The notes beneath the pieces were generated by a model. The model ran no database searches and was not told where the DNA came from. It saw nothing but the letters and a program-made list of their open reading frames with translations. Below, in pieces: positions 1-16,000 of a stretch of 64,000 nucleotides of DNA (its first letter is position 1; each line of letters opens with the position of its first letter). Source of the DNA: Albula goreensis (taxonomy: Eukaryota; Chordata; Actinopteri; Albuliformes; Albulidae); contig CM040752.1 in the NCBI GenBank assembly GCA_022829145.1, positions 26,345,586 through 26,409,585 of the forward strand. The letters are read 5' to 3'. The position numbers and the translations under genes were made by a program.

Positions 1-2290
1 GTTGCAGCTTGGCACTGGGAGCACACATTAGTCAGCCCAAATTCCCGTAAAAGACTGGGAACACAACTTCTGTATGATGACACAACCGTTCAATTCCTGT
101 TTGCAATTCTAAAAAAAGTATAGGGCATGCTAAATGTGACTGCTGGTGGGAAAAAAATGACACATTCATCCAAGTCTCAGTTGAGACTGCAGGGAGGGAT
201 TTTCCATCTCTGAGTAATCTTCCCTTTTATGGGCTGTGGCTGCTCCAGAGTTGAGGTGACTGATATCACTGCTTCTCACAGTCCTTTCAAAGCACTTTCA
301 AGCAACCCCCCACTGATGTTATAGGTATGAAACTCATGCTTCAAAATCCCTTCATTACTCTGAAGTGACAAAATGTTTTAAAGGATGGCACAATATGTTG
401 AAATGAAATATAATACATACAACTGTCTCCAGGATGTAGCATAACCTACAGATTCACCCATCAAAGAATTCATAAATAATTTTAGGCAAATAAATCTTGA
501 AGTTTTGCATATTTTATTTCAGGTTGCATTGGTTTTATTGAACTTCATTCATTCTGAAGTCTGAAAATTGTATGTAAAATATAACAGCATTAGGCCATAA
601 AAATAACTTTTATGACTTCGTCCTAACTCAATTTCACATGTGCTGTGATGACATAGCTATGCTTTTCATACTGTTACTGTGTGAATGAGGTGGCTTTACC
701 TTTCCAACTATGTCTGTGCACTCCTATGTCACCAATCAGAAAACACGTTTGGCTGGAGTGTTCATTTAAATATATCAATTATATTTTTAAAAAAGTGAAA
801 GGAAAAGATTATTTAGATTATTTAAAACAAAATCAAATAAAGTAGGAGCTTGTTCATCAAATGTTTGTTTGCCAAAAACATTTTGTGGTATGATTTTTAA
901 AGTGATTGTGATTAATTTCATGCAAAGAGAACAGAAAACATCCTGCACTCAAGAAAGTTCTGATGTAGGTGTATTTTTAAACTTTTTTTCCAGGATCATG
1001 GCCCCTGATGATTCAATGCATTTTTACCCTTATTTGGTCTAAAGCAGTGAAACAGAGAGGACTATTTTTCATCGCATTTATTCCCAGTTTGAGAACTGTG
1101 CTATTTTTCCAATACTATATTTATTCAAATGGATATTCAGATTAGACTATTCTGAGTGGTAGACAGTACTGGAACACTACAGGGTCTGCTGTTTTTGTTG
1201 ATAAAGAGCACTTAACACACATAATCACACATTTAACTACACAGTCGGTTATTTCTTGGAGCAGAGTTAAGGAGCTGGCTGGCTGACTACATCAAACGTT
1301 TTGAATTCACCAGTATTCTGTTGGCCGGAATCATTACTTTTGTTAAGGGATTTGCAGCTAACTACTTAGCCCTGCTTTAAGAAATATCCCCTGATCTGGT
1401 TTCCTGGGTCTGCATTCTGTGATGATTTTAACATGAAAACAAAACCAGCACAGCATGTAGCTTTCATTGACCAAAGTTGACTTTTACTGATGTATCTAAG
1501 GCAAGAGTTTATCCAGCTGGCTTTGCAATAGTCCCACATCTGATGGCTGCAGATCTCAATACCAATACAAGATGAAGTTATGAAAGAAAATGAAGACTGT
1601 GGAGAACATTAAGACAATCCGATTAGGAAGTAGTGTGCAAAAGGCAGATTTGAAAGGTGAAAGGCAAAAACACACATTGACTGTCAGCTGACTGGGGACA
1701 CTGTAGAATCATAGTGACAGGTGAGAAGTTCAATCAACCTCACTCACCAGCCTGGTCTTACAACTAGTTGGCTGCTCATTCCTTCCATAAATGCAAAAAA
1801 AAAAAAACAACAACAATATAGTGCTTTTAAAACACTGTGTGCAGAATAATGCCCAATGAGATTCTTCAGAGAGCTACTAATATTAGATTGACGGTAAGTT
1901 TCTCTTGCTCAGACTATGGCCCTAGAGCAAGATTACACTGTGCTCAACAGGAATTCGTTCCATCTTTCAGGATATTACTCGCATCACTGCTCAGCCTTAT
2001 ACTTACTGTGCTGTAATTTATTGAAGGCTGTTTTCAGTCTCTTGCTCATAATTAACTCCACAGGCAACCGATCAAGAACAACAACACAAATAAATCTCAG
2101 GTGGAATGTTACTATAGTAGTCTTCAGCAAGATACTTAAATTCAGTCCCTCTGGTAAAAAAAAAACAACCTATACACTACATTTTACAGCATGTTCAAGA
2201 TGATAATTGCTGTGGGTAAGTATGACATATCCAGAACAGCAACAACTCACACATTAGTCGCTACACATGGGGGGGAAAAAACTGAATACT
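1..2290. other. Intergenic DNA downstream of rps21
   Basis: No coding exon recognised on either strand. The sequence is AT-rich with short A runs (for example near 1797-1808) and no long open frame resembling a known protein. It lies past the rps21 poly(A) site. A plus-strand frame at 1916-2203 has no recognisable domain and ends in low-complexity lysine/threonine codons, so I do not call it. Confidence 0.6.
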
Positions 2291-2299
2291 GACCATGGT

Positions 2300-2358
2300 G
2301 GAATTTTTTTTTTTACATTTTATTTTACTCTAAAACTCCTCAAAAGCCATCACCAGAT

Positions 2359-2368
<10 letters not shown>
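2300..2368 (-). CDS. rps21: rps21 terminal exon (10 coding bases, then 3'UTR)
   Basis: The acceptor TTTTTCAG is followed by GACTTTCTAA, which completes Lys81 and adds Thr82, Phe83 and the TAA stop (2361-2359). The 3'UTR is very short, with AATAAA about 35 bases past the stop. The exact 3' end near 2300 is estimated. Confidence 0.85.
2319..2324 (-). terminator. rps21: rps21 poly(A) signal AATAAA
   Basis: AATAAA on the minus strand lies about 35 bases after the stop codon. An A run and then a GT-rich CCACCATGG-containing stretch follow. The compact spacing is typical of ribosomal protein genes. Confidence 0.75.
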
Positions 2369-4051
<1,683 letters not shown>

Positions 4052-4537
4052 CTTGAAGGCTTCTCGCGGACCTCCCTACAATATATATCATAAGGAGAGA
4101 AAAGCAGTTAAAAGGCGGACCATTAAAATTAAAATGAAAAGAACAGGTTGAAATTGTGACTATTTCATCTAGGTCATTTTACGTCTCCATCTCCCAAACA
4201 GGCGAATAACAGGCAATGACCAAATCACAGGTGAATACCCACATGAGTCGTTAATGTTCCAGTTTACATCTCACGCACTAAAATAATTAAAACAGCACAA
4301 GTAGCTATAATTCACTTTTTTAGCTACTGTAGCAAACGAGAGAGCTACCTCACATGTTGTTAGCGGCTTCAGTATTTGCCTACATATTGGACAGCTGGCT
4401 GGAAATACTGTGCAGTAGCTAATGTATCAGTATACTAAAAGTGTCTTGAAACCGCGTATTTTAAAACAGTGTTTACAAGATAAGATAGTTTTATGCTATA
4501 ATATTTTGTTTTATGCATGTGCCAACTGTCCACTTAC

Positions 4538-4571
4538 CACTCCTCGGATTTAGTTGACACGGAAAGGAAAG
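4538..4571 (-). other. rps21: rps21 non-coding first exon with 5'TOP-like start
   Basis: The minus strand reads CTTTCCTTTCCGTGTCAAC from about 4571, a C followed by pyrimidines as in terminal oligopyrimidine (TOP) mRNAs. It ends at a GTAAGTGG donor (4537). The start site is inferred from this motif only. TOP mRNAs are translationally controlled by mTORC1 through LARP1. Confidence 0.75.
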
Positions 4572-4630
4572 TTTTCGTCATTCAGAACACTTCATCAATT
4601 GGCTCGGAAGGAAGTACTTCCGGTGGAATT
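4572..4630 (-). promoter_or_regulatory. rps21: rps21 core promoter: CCAAT box and ETS site
   Basis: CCAAT lies at 4602-4598 on the minus strand and CCGGAAGT at 4623-4616, about 30 and 50 bases upstream of the inferred start. There is no TATA box. Both elements are common in vertebrate ribosomal protein promoters. Confidence 0.6.
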
Positions 4631-4679
4631 GGGCGTTCTCACAGTTCGACCAAAGAGTGTAGGAGCAATGCAAGTTCTT

Positions 4680-7600
4680 TAGTTTGACCCAGCTCTTCAT
4701 CGAAGTTGCATTAGCAAAGATACTTTTCAGTACTGAGAAACCTCAAATGAGAGGAACATTTAAATACTTTTGTGAATACCGATACAAAATATACATGCTG
4801 CAGTAAACTGATAAAATAACACATAACCACAGCAAATTTTAAAACATTTATAATAGTTATTTTATACTCCGTGTGAAAATGAACATTTTAAAAGCAGTTA
4901 TTCAGTAAAGAATCAAAAGTGCTGCAACAGACCAGTCAAACTTACAGGACCATACAGAAAAAAAGGATACTACATGTGTAATAAAATAGCAGGTTATATT
5001 ACTTGCCATAGTCCTTTCTAACTAAAACAAGTAAGTCTTTAAAGGGGCTCTGAGTTTTAGTGGGTGCTGCTGCTCTTACAACCATATAGGCAAAATGCAT
5101 GTACCAGATTGTATGGCACATACATATTGGACTATACAGAAAATGTGCCATACAAAATGTACTATATTTCTAGCAAAAGTGAGGTCTAGATTGATCAAAT
5201 GCATGCTGAGTAACCAAAACAAGACACTTTTATCGGGCAATATGTCTTATGGACTGTGAGTGGCATTTCATTGGCAATATATAGGGAAAATGTGTACATC
5301 ACACAGTATTGCATATACATATTGGGCTATAGAGAAAAACCTGTACTGCCTGTATTAATGCAAGTGGGGTTCAGATCACTCAGAAAATCCCCAGAAATTA
5401 AAATAAGTGAGAACAAATGTTTCAGTTTCTTGAATAGGCATAACTGAAACTGCACCAGATTCCCTGAGATTTACTCTGTAGTGGTGAGTGCAGAGCTGAG
5501 GAGAATGTGTCAGAGTGTGAGAGGAGAGCTGGATTTTTCAGTGTTGTCTGGGTCTTTATATCCATTCCTGAGAAATATATTTTTTTGGCTCTTTTTAAAT
5601 GCATCCCAACATGTATACTTTAACCATGGTGTAATGTCATTGTTATTGATATATACCTTTTTACGATGATGGTAAATCAATATTTTTCTTTACCGATTTG
5701 AAATTTACTGTACTGTTTCTTTTAGTTGCAACAGTCAACATTAGGGAGACAGCATGCTCAGCTTTTTGCCTGACAAAGTTGATGTTACACTTCCACAGTT
5801 CTTTTTTTCATTGTTATTTAAAGACAGAGTGAGTTGCACTAGAAAAGAGGGGAGAGGCAGGGGTATGGGAAGACCTCAGGACCCTGTTTTTATATCTGCC
5901 TCAGCACATCCCCATGCTACATACACACGCTTTTATAAACTACAGATTATTGATTTCAGCCTGACCATGATTACATTACTGAACCTCATGGAGTGAAACT
6001 GTCCCTCCCCCAGCTGAACCCAAGCCATGCCCATTGCATCTGCCATTGGTTTCAGTAACTAAAGGCCATTTCGTTTTTTTTTAGTTTGTGAAAATTCAAT
6101 GGTCATGGTTGCGCTGAAACTAAAAACAAATTATACTGTTGTCTCTGTATGTAATATAATATTGGCAGCACAATTATTTTGTCATGTTACTCAACATTCA
6201 CTCATGTACTGTATCATATTTCTCTGAAATTGTCTCTTGATGGTCTCTTTCACCAGCCAGTTGAGCCTCTTGTTCACTGAAAGCTGTTTTATTTGAATAT
6301 TATAGAGATTCAAAGGTTATTAATATCTGACATTTAAAACGGTCAATTTCAAGCTCAGATAATACAGCTGAAAAATAAAATTAAATCAAGTCCTCTTATA
6401 GCTGGAAGGCTTTTTAAAAGTTTGAAACTGCATGTGGTGTTCATGTGTATTGCTCAACCACAGAATTAGGGGTCACTTGATGAATACAGTCTGAAAATAT
6501 ACATTTTTAATTTTTGCTTCTCAGTGATTAAAAAAAAACTCTAATAGGTTTATTCACACCAGTACAACAAAGGAAGACATGATTATAATAAATGCACTCT
6601 CTATCATCACACAGAATTAACAATGAGCCCCAAAACAATGGTGTAATAATACATTTAAACACATAAATGACAAGTGTAATGATAAAGGGAGTAAAATAAT
6701 ACAGAAATAATGACAGAAATAATAATAGTAATAAAAAAAAACTCTTTATCAAATAACAACAGTACCAAGTACTCTTAAGTAAAAAACCCAATTGTGACAA
6801 TTCTTTATCAAACAGGGATAGTACCAATCACTGTATGAACATCTTGTAATTTAAGAGTTATTGAAATGTACTTCTCATCTGTAAAACCACAGCTTTTTGC
6901 TACAGAGCAGCACTGGCATTCTATTTAAACACCTGGCATTTGTTAGACCATGCTGAAAATTGGCCGGCATGATCGGGGCAGTGCCGTTCATATAACACAG
7001 AGAGGAAAGATTTGCAAGCATTTAACTCATGCTGAGGTCACTGTTGCCCAGCAGAATCAATCATCTTTTCCCTCCATTTCATCACTGTCACAGGAAGCAC
7101 CATGGCTGCTGCAGTGTCAAAGCTTTGGTCAAAGGAAAGTCACAGTGAAACAATGCAGGCAGCTAAATATCATGTTTCCTGCCAACTCAGTTCCCAGCCA
7201 AGACCTTAAGCGAAGTGAAGCAAAACAGATGAGAGAATTGGCACAGTGACCTGACTGAATCAATAATTCAGCACAGACAAAGCTGCACTTCTTTTGTTAC
7301 AGGCACTTTGTACTGTAATGCACTCTGTGAGTGTGTGTGTATTTTACTGCAGTGTGTCATTTAAAATATGAGAAAATAAAAACTACAGATCGATACAAAA
7401 ATACATTAAACATCATCCAGTTTCTATTTTAGGTGTTGTACAAACAATATTCCCCAACAAGGGTTATTTGAATATGCTTTTCATTCCTCTGATAAGTCAA
7501 GGGAATCTGGAGGGGCCCTTCCCAGCATGCAATTCCATACATAGTTTGATCCACTGAAACACGTTCTGCTTCCAGACTTAGCAGCTGACAGGGCCTCCTT

Positions 7601-9225
7601 TCATATACATATAAAACATAGTCAATCCTACTTGTCCATAATTTCTATTTTGGGTATCCCTTTTTGTCCATGTTTGGTTGGTTGGCTCACATTTGGAAAA
7701 ATCTATGAAGCCTTGATTTAAAAAAATGCTGTTGCAAGTAAAGTCACCCTTCTTTATATGGGGGAGATTCAGTTAGGTAGTTCAACAAAAGCAATTCTCT
7801 CTTAGTGTTCAAACTGAAAGTATTTCATTACTGAAATTACAATTCACACAAAACAATCAGCTTCACCTGGGAAAAAAACATGGATACAATACATATCAAA
7901 AATAAAAGACAAAATAAAAATATAGTGACAATATAAATTTCATATATTTGTAAATATTTCCTGAGAAAACATAAATATATATTTGATGAAAAAAATTAAA
8001 AGTTTGCTCTACCAACCCATTAACATGGTTATTGCAGTTCTCACCACAAGGTGGCACATGTCAATAGCACAATATATAATGCATTGTCATTTTTCAACAT
8101 GCCTTTAAACAACTAACATGGGCAAGGTTTTACATTAATTTATGTCCATTTATCAAACAGACAGCTAACACCAAATTGTTTATATGCCCTATACACATAT
8201 ACTGTTGTTCTGTGAGACACAGAGGACACTGGTAATAAAGTGCAAGTTACAATGTGGTTCTATATTCTAACACTCAAGGAATGTATAGAGGAACACACAT
8301 CACACAAATTATTCTCTACAACAATTCTGACTCTGTAATGAAACTGAAAAGTGCCATTTACAAAACAATAAAAAAATAACAATCAATCACGCACCACATT
8401 AATTAAACTAAAAACTATGTGTATGAGTATGGGTCACTGCGGTACAGGAATTAGGCCAATCTATCTCTGATCTTCATGAAATTTGCTTTGTTATGCCAAA
8501 GTGATGTGGACCATTTATACTGAGTCTGAACCATACACATTTCGCTAATCCCTTTTCTCAAAATAAAAGTTAAAAAAAAAAAAATACATACATACATATA
8601 TATCCACAAGAAAATGCATAAACATTCAAGTCAGAGGGGAAGACAGTGGCACAAAAGTTTACTGACAGTACAATACAAACAGTGTAGAAGATGGAAATCA
8701 TAATACAACAGCACATGTAAACGTGCTTCATAATGAAATCTCTAACATAGAGTATGCTTAACTGGACAAATATTATTAATGCTATATAACCTCAGCACAA
8801 GGTCTGGAAGAACAGGTGTTTATACAGTCAGAGTACAATGACGTAAAACACAGGTAAGCTTGCAACAGGTATACAAGAATATGTTTCATTTTCTGACATC
8901 AGTGCTCACTCACTTACTCACGCTTATTGTTCTGGAAAATATGCTGCATAAGACATTTAGGAAATGCATGGCAGCATTTAAATCAAAGATTCCGTACTGA
9001 CATGAATACGAAAGAAACCAAAGACAAAAAGAACTCATTGCAGCTATATTATTTATGTAAACACAGGAAAAGTGTTTTGGTTATATGCATCTCTTCTCTA
9101 AAACTTATAAATTCAAAACCAAAATGTTTTTTTTTTTTTTTTTTTAATAGGAAATGTTTTTGGTTAAATGTCAGTCAGTTTTCCTCACACACAGTGGAAG
9201 CTGGAACAACTGTACTGAATCCTTC
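4680..9225. other. Intergenic DNA between the rps21 promoter and the cables2 3' end
   Basis: No supported exon. The stretch is AT-rich. Two diverged copies of a short sequence containing ACATATTGG-CTATA lie near 5120-5160 and 5315-5345. A plus-strand frame at 6950-7249 has no recognisable family. Part of 6.5-9.2 kb could be a longer cables2 3'UTR, because the poly(A) site is not certain. Confidence 0.5.
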
Positions 9226-9231
9226 TTTATT
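9226..9231 (-). terminator. cables2: Candidate cables2 poly(A) signal AATAAA
   Basis: This is the first AATAAA on the minus strand after the cables2 stop codon, giving a 3'UTR of about 660 bases. An ATTAAA variant follows near 9145, beside a T run. Longer 3'UTRs cannot be excluded. Confidence 0.4.
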
Positions 9232-9890
9232 ATGTAAATGAGTGAAACATTTCAAATAATAATTGAGAGCATAATCTCTGAATTTAGTCAGGAAGCCAAA
9301 TCACAACAAAACAGCTATTTAAAACCCAGGTACTAGAGGGGTTTTTATGGGGATGGGGAGGCCCTAAACCGAGCCCCAGACAATCAAACAGCCTAAATGG
9401 AGACCCTGTTGGATTTCACAGAGACCATCACTGTGCTTTTCTGCTGGTAAAACCAGGTCACCCACAGGGGACGTGAGAGAGAATATGGGGGGCATGGCAT
9501 GAGACTATTTTGCATAAGCAGTAGCTTAACAAACAGTTACATAAGAGAAAAACACATAGCTCAGCGTCGGTGCTATCCCAGTGACACTGTGCACTGTCAG
9601 CTACAACTGTGTTTGTGGTAAGCCTTAACCTACAGCTTAAACATGGCTTAGAAAGAGACACCAATGATAGCTAAAAATAATCAAAATGGTGGGGTCTCTC
9701 TTGGTTATGTGCAGGCTGATGTCCTTGCATGGTCCAAGTGAAATGTCTGGGGACTTCTCTCTCTTCTCTCCTCCTGCCGGGCCTGTTTTTGCTGCTGTTG
9801 AACACGTGTTGTCACGTTGACCACGTGTTGTGCTTGTGTTGTGTGCTGTATGTCTTTGTCCTAGGATTCTGGCCATGTGCAAGTTTACAT

Positions 9891-10031
9891 TCAGGGCTGT
9901 TGCACCAGCCGGCGGAAGTGTGGCATAACTTTGCTCTCTGGGAGGTATAGCGCCATCTCCAGGGCGACCAGGATGGTGAACTCGAACGGTATCAGCTCCC
10001 TGCGGTTAATACGGAAACGCTCCTCCAATTT
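9891..10031 (-). CDS. cables2: cables2 coding exon 9 (terminal)
   Basis: The exon encodes residues 460-505 (KLEERFRINRREL ... HFRRLVQQP), then TGA at 9893-9891. It completes the cyclin-like domain. The acceptor is GATGTAG. Confidence 0.96.
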   Translation of the reverse strand, partial: KLEERFRINRRELIPFEFTILVALEMALYLPESKVMPHFRRLVQQP

Positions 10032-13000
10032 CTACATCCCAGAGGGGAGGGGGAGATAAAAAGAACGAGATTAAAGCAAGTCAGATAAAAATAACATTAG
10101 GATAGGATAAGAAAAATACATCAGGGAAAAGGAAAAAATGTCAAAACCAAGAAATGGAAAGCAAAAAAAAAAAAAAAAAAAAAAAAGGACGATTGAACAT
10201 ACAAAACAAAGTCAGAGCATTTTGAAATGGTAAAACCACCAGTCTTCTGAGAATTGGTGTTGTACAGTGCTGGAAAGTGGGTATAGTTTCCACAACAAAG
10301 GCAGGAAGCTAGCTATCAAAAGAGAACGACCTGGCATTTACTATACAGATACAGTTAATTACATATGGCAGGGTCAACTCCTTAGTGATATACATAACGA
10401 CCCCAATACATTTCCAACACCTGCTCTCAATCCCTGAACATACTGCACACCTGGTGTTGTTTTACAGGAGGTTACAGGGCATCCAGGTAATACTCTCACT
10501 GGCCTCTGGCTTCTTTAGCATTTAAATTGGACAGGGATATAAAATACAGCATGGCAATTAAAAGATAACTACTGCAAATATTTCTGCTTTGGTTCATTTC
10601 CATAGTCACATTTCCATAAATAATTATCACAGCGGGGCATATAGTACCAAGTTACATAATCAATTTAAAATGAAAACACGGATTGTATTCAGACGTAATG
10701 AAGAGGGAAATGACACTGACGTCTATGAGCACTTTGACCTCCTGCTTCTTCAGGTCGCTGCTGATCTTGGCTGCCAGCAGTACACAGGCTGCTGACACCA
10801 GCTTTCTGTTTTGCTTGTTAAGCCGTCCCTGCAGCACCAGCTTCTCAAAATACACATATGCCATCGCCACAGTGACCGGCTGCAGGCCACACTCCTCACT
10901 GACCATGCGCATCTCCCTCTTCAGGCTGAGTGACAAGAGACAAGCAGAGATTACGCACTGCACATAAGGACAGACAGACAGACATACAACCACAGAGTTT
11001 AAATACGAATGCCAGCTGACAGAGAGATACACTGAGCTGACATTAAAACTGAGAGAAAGCACCACTTAACAAAACACAGACCAGTTAACATACATACATA
11101 CATACATACATACATACATACATACATACATACATACATGAGTAAATACAAAAGCAAACATACATACAAACATGTGTTGTCATATGTGAACATGATTCAT
11201 ACAAACATACAAATACATAGGGTAACAGGAAAAGACATGCAGTACTTACAAACACAAACGCACACTCACACACAAACACACATGCACATACACACAAACA
11301 GGAGATATTTAGCATTGCAGAGGGAGAGAGAGAAAGAGAGAGAGAGACAATTGAATTGAAAATGAATAGAGACATAGATTTTATTCAGAGGAAAACAAAG
11401 ACTGGATGAGAGACGGAGAGGGAAAATGAAAGATGCAGCCTTCAGATACAGACAGGCAAGCAAACTGACAGACAGAAAGATGAAGTAATTAGGACAGCCA
11501 GAGTTTAAGTACTGACAGCCAAAGGAAAAAAAAAAGTAATTAGGAGAGACAGCGATGGACAAACATACGTACGGACAGGCTGAATGCCTTCACCAGCTGT
11601 CACATTGTTTGAAACACAGCATGCTTAACTTGGCTTTACTTACGTAGATAGCTAGACTGCTAAGTGCTTATAGTACCTTCTGATCTTGCTCAGTGTCAGC
11701 TTAATGTGCGGGAACTTCTCCTTGAATGTCTCGTTCATGTCCTTCTTCAGATCGGATGGCTTTACATATTCTATCACAGTTGTCTGGAAAAGAGAGCCCG
11801 CAGAACACGTTTTTCTCATGAGAAATGAGAACTTGTTTCAAGGGCAAATGGCTGTGCTCTGATTAAAATATTAACACAGGCAAAGAATCTGGCGGGTGAT
11901 ACAGAGACATCTGACATTTCATCTGTGTTATTTCACTTGAGGTGTTGCATCATGCAATCCTGAGGGTGGAATTGGCAAGAGGGCAGGTTAAACAGACCCT
12001 GCAGCTGGACACTTTCCATGTAAGATATTATTATTACACAATTTCAAACAGACAGATGAAAAAAAAGATATCTACTAAACATTACTATTGTTATTTAATC
12101 TATTTTTAATTCGGACTAGCTATGACATCTGGACTCAAGCTGCATGATGGCAAATTACTGGGGAAGGACTTCAGTCCAAATTTAGCAAGTGCAACTGTCC
12201 AAAAAGACCACGCATATTCTATGGTATGCACTAGCAATTACGTATGTATTACCTTAAATCCATTGGGTACATGCCTTTAGACAAAGACCCATCCAACAGA
12301 AGCTAATGAAGTGATATAAAAAACTAGCTGCTGCTCTCTTATGGTATGGCATGAGCAAGGCTCAGGAACCCATATGCTGCCTAAAGAAACGCCTTGGTCT
12401 GTAATCCGCCCTGCTAGGCCAGCGCTGGAGCAGTGGACGTATGTAGGTCGATGGACCCTGTGTTTAAATTTAGCGTGAGTGAGGTGGTATTAGGGATGCT
12501 TTGTCACTGAGCCTCTTTTCCAGGTTGGCAGAGTCTCAATGACAAAGCAGCCCAGGGCCCTTTGAAGCATTCTGTGAGAGAGGAGGAAAGCAGAGGAGCC
12601 TGTGGAAAATAAATAGCCCGGCTTTTGATTCTGCCGGCGGAGGGATAAGTCTGGGCGGTGGCTAAATGTGGCCCTGACGATGTGGAATAATTGCCTTAAT
12701 GTCTTTGGGACCCAGGCTCCGCAGGCTAAAGGGCCAGTGTTTGGACAGAATAATCAGACTCCCTCTTCGTCATTTTGACATTGCTAGCGGATAGCGCTCC
12801 GCTATAAGTCCGCACCTTTGGCATGCTTTGCACAGGCTGATTTATGCATTGGCGCGAGTCACTAAACAGTGCACAGAGCAGAAAAGCTAAGCAGGGCTTT
12901 GGAAAAAGTCAGGAATGTAAAAGATTCTCCATCCACACCAGCCTGTGATACTATGGTTTATCACTGCTTTTCCACAGCATGTATTTCAGTTAACACAGCT

Positions 13001-16000
13001 CTTCTGCTATGTACCTATGCACTAAATGTATTGTAACAGTACTGTATGGAGACCTGTGAAAAAAAATGTGATATGGGTGTTATCAGCCTACAGAAAAAGG
13101 TATTGTGTGGAGTCCTTCTCACCATGTAGGAGGCAAAGATCAAGACCCTCTTGTGCTTTCCACAGGGCCACTGGGGGTCACTCAGCAAATTTGGGTCATA
13201 CTCTGGCAAGTCATCCATACCTGGAGGGAACATACACCCACACACCCCACAGGTGGTTAACACACTATGTATAATACATGTTCACAACTATGCTTTGTGT
13301 GTGTGTGTGTGTTTCTGCATGAATCTTCACTTGGAATAAGGAAAAAATCCAACTGCTCAAAATTATGGTAGACTAAAGAGTTACAAAATGACTATTTACA
13401 GGTTGTAAGAATTGCAATTTGCCTTGCAGAATACTTGAGAACGACATACTGTCTGTGTCCTCATTTTACAGGATGCTAAATCTGGGACAGGGATAGGGAT
13501 AGGCATATAGGGAGTTAGCCAGGTGAAGAGTCACTGGGACGCAGTTCTGCGGTGACATCGAACACCCGATCAATCACGTACGGCACCAAGACTTCACTTC
13601 CTGTTCCTCAGGCTCTTCCTGTAACGCAGAAATCTAGCCACCCCGCCAAGGCGAACGGCACAGAGCCCCTAGGGCCCTGCGAGTCTAACGGCCGGCGGGT
13701 TTCCAATAGATGCAATGCCTGTTTGTGTCATCTGCGAGATTGGGCTTGAGTCAAAAGAGCCAGTCTGTTTCCTGGTGACAGCTTAATTTCTGTGGTGAAT
13801 CTGTGAGCCAGCTCTTGCCCCTGAGGGTTCAGATTGTTTTGCTTAGCAGAGGAGAGGCCAGGCGGCAGGCCTTTGTATCCATGGCAAGGTCTTACATACT
13901 GGTCACTGACCATGTCTTTGTGCACTTCCAAATTCCCAGTTCACATTTTATAACATTTTTGTACAATTGTTATAAAATGTGGATTTAGATGGTTTACAAA
14001 TAATAAAAGGATACAAAGTAAAAGTAGATAAGTTTGAGAGTGGTACCCTAAACAGCCACACTGCTCACTCCTGAGGTAATCTGTAATGCTCTTCATTCAG
14101 GTGTTCCTTCAGGTCTCAGTGTCCTTTCATGAATCATTCACTACAGACCCAGAATATCTGCCTTGGGACTTACCAAGTCAGAGACCAGAGGGCTGTAACA
14201 ACTCAGGGACAACATGAGACACATGTGACAACTCAGAGGACACTCAAAACTAAATGACTTCCCACAATAAGATACTGACATACAGCCATACTGTAGGTCA
14301 ATATATTATTGCCCAGGATGACACAGGCCAACCACATAAATAATACATTGAATCCTCTGGTTTGTCCGGCCAAGATTACAGTGTCTCCATTCACCCAGCC
14401 CAGTAAACTGCTGACACACTGTGTGCAGACTGCAGGCTGCAGAACTGTGTGGCTTGTCCTGGGCTTACCCAGGTCAAGGCCGACGGTGCTGTTGAGTCTT
14501 GAGGGGGTGTAGCCCCTGGGGATACTGTTGCGGGAGAGGGGCATCTGAATTGTGATGTCCACTGGCTTCTGCCTTACCAGGGCATTGGTAGGGTAGAGGA
14601 ACCTAGCGTAGGACACCGTCTGGGAAAAAAAAAAAAAAAATTAGCATGCAGGTCACGCCATCACGACTCATTCAGAACCACGCCTTCTGGCGTGATGTTG
14701 ATACAAGGAACTCAGCAAACACTCCCATAGAAAAATGACTTTCTAATAGAGGTAAGCTTGGGATAAGCAAACAAAACCTGAAAATGTAACAAAACTTTAT
14801 AATAAATTGTGGCCCTTTAGATCAAAAATCTCACTTCTTGAAGGGATCATCCCAATTCACACAGTCTAAACTAAGTGTGGATTTAATGAAGCCTCTTGTA
14901 CTTTCTATGCAGATGGAAATACCACTGAACAGTGAAACTGCTGGTTTGTGACTACCCAGAGTGAACACATTATAAGAAGGTGGGGCTATGGTTATCGATC
15001 CTGAGATTATTCCTGTTTTTTCACATGCGTTATCTCAACACTAGGTCAGATCCAGTTCCTTTAGCCTGACTCCCTGGGACGACCCCACCTTACCCTGCCA
15101 TAAGCCCCCAGCTCCACATCCTCCAGGCCTGGAAGCATCTCCAGTGTAGCGGTCCCTGCAGAGGAGCGTCTGTGTCTGTGTGTGTCCAGCTTGGGGTCAC
15201 TGCGCAGAGTGTGTGTGTGTGTGTGAGAGAGAGAGTGATGGAGATAGTGAATGAGTGAGAAAGACAGAGAGAGACAGAAAAGAGAGAGAAATCATAAGCA
15301 AAAAAAGCAAAACCACATACAGTTTACATTTTACATTTGCACGTTTAGGCATTTAGCTGATGAGTGGATCTTACAGTTCCACACAACTAGATCCAGCAAT
15401 GAAACTGACTTTTTCACTGAACACATCATCAGGAAAAGAAACGATGCAAAATACAGTTTAGCCATATTCTAGAGAGCAGGAAGAGACAGTGCCCTCGCTT
15501 ACACCCAGTAAAGAGCCAGTAACTGAGGAATGGCAATGAGGCTCAGATAGAAATGCAAAAATAAAATTACTCAATTTCTGAGTAGACTGGGCTGATTTAC
15601 ATGGCTTATTTACAAGTGTACTAATACAGCTGGAAATGTACTGCACCAGTCCAGGTTAAGAGCTATGGTCTAGGGCCCAGCTAAAGAGCAACTATTGAGA
15701 CTCATCAACATGGCATTCAAATGTGCAACCATCAGCTATATGAGCCCCAGCAGCACTGAGACAGGCCTGCTGGGTGCGTGCCGTAAGGCAGAAATTAATT
15801 CAGCGTCAGAGGTGTATCATTGCCTCATATTTTCTCTGTGAACAGCCAGGGTATGGTGATCTCCCCAGCACAGAGAGAGAAGGAGAAATAGACACTGCCA
15901 TACTGAAATCTGAGCCTGTGACAGGCTGGAGCTGATACAAGCATTTTCAATAAGCCTGCAGTCGAAATGTTAATAACAAAATGTCAAATAAAGCAACAGC

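Noticed and set aside
6950-7249. 99-codon plus-strand frame
   Set aside because: No family resemblance, no splice context, in AT-rich DNA near the cables2 3' region. Length is within chance expectation.
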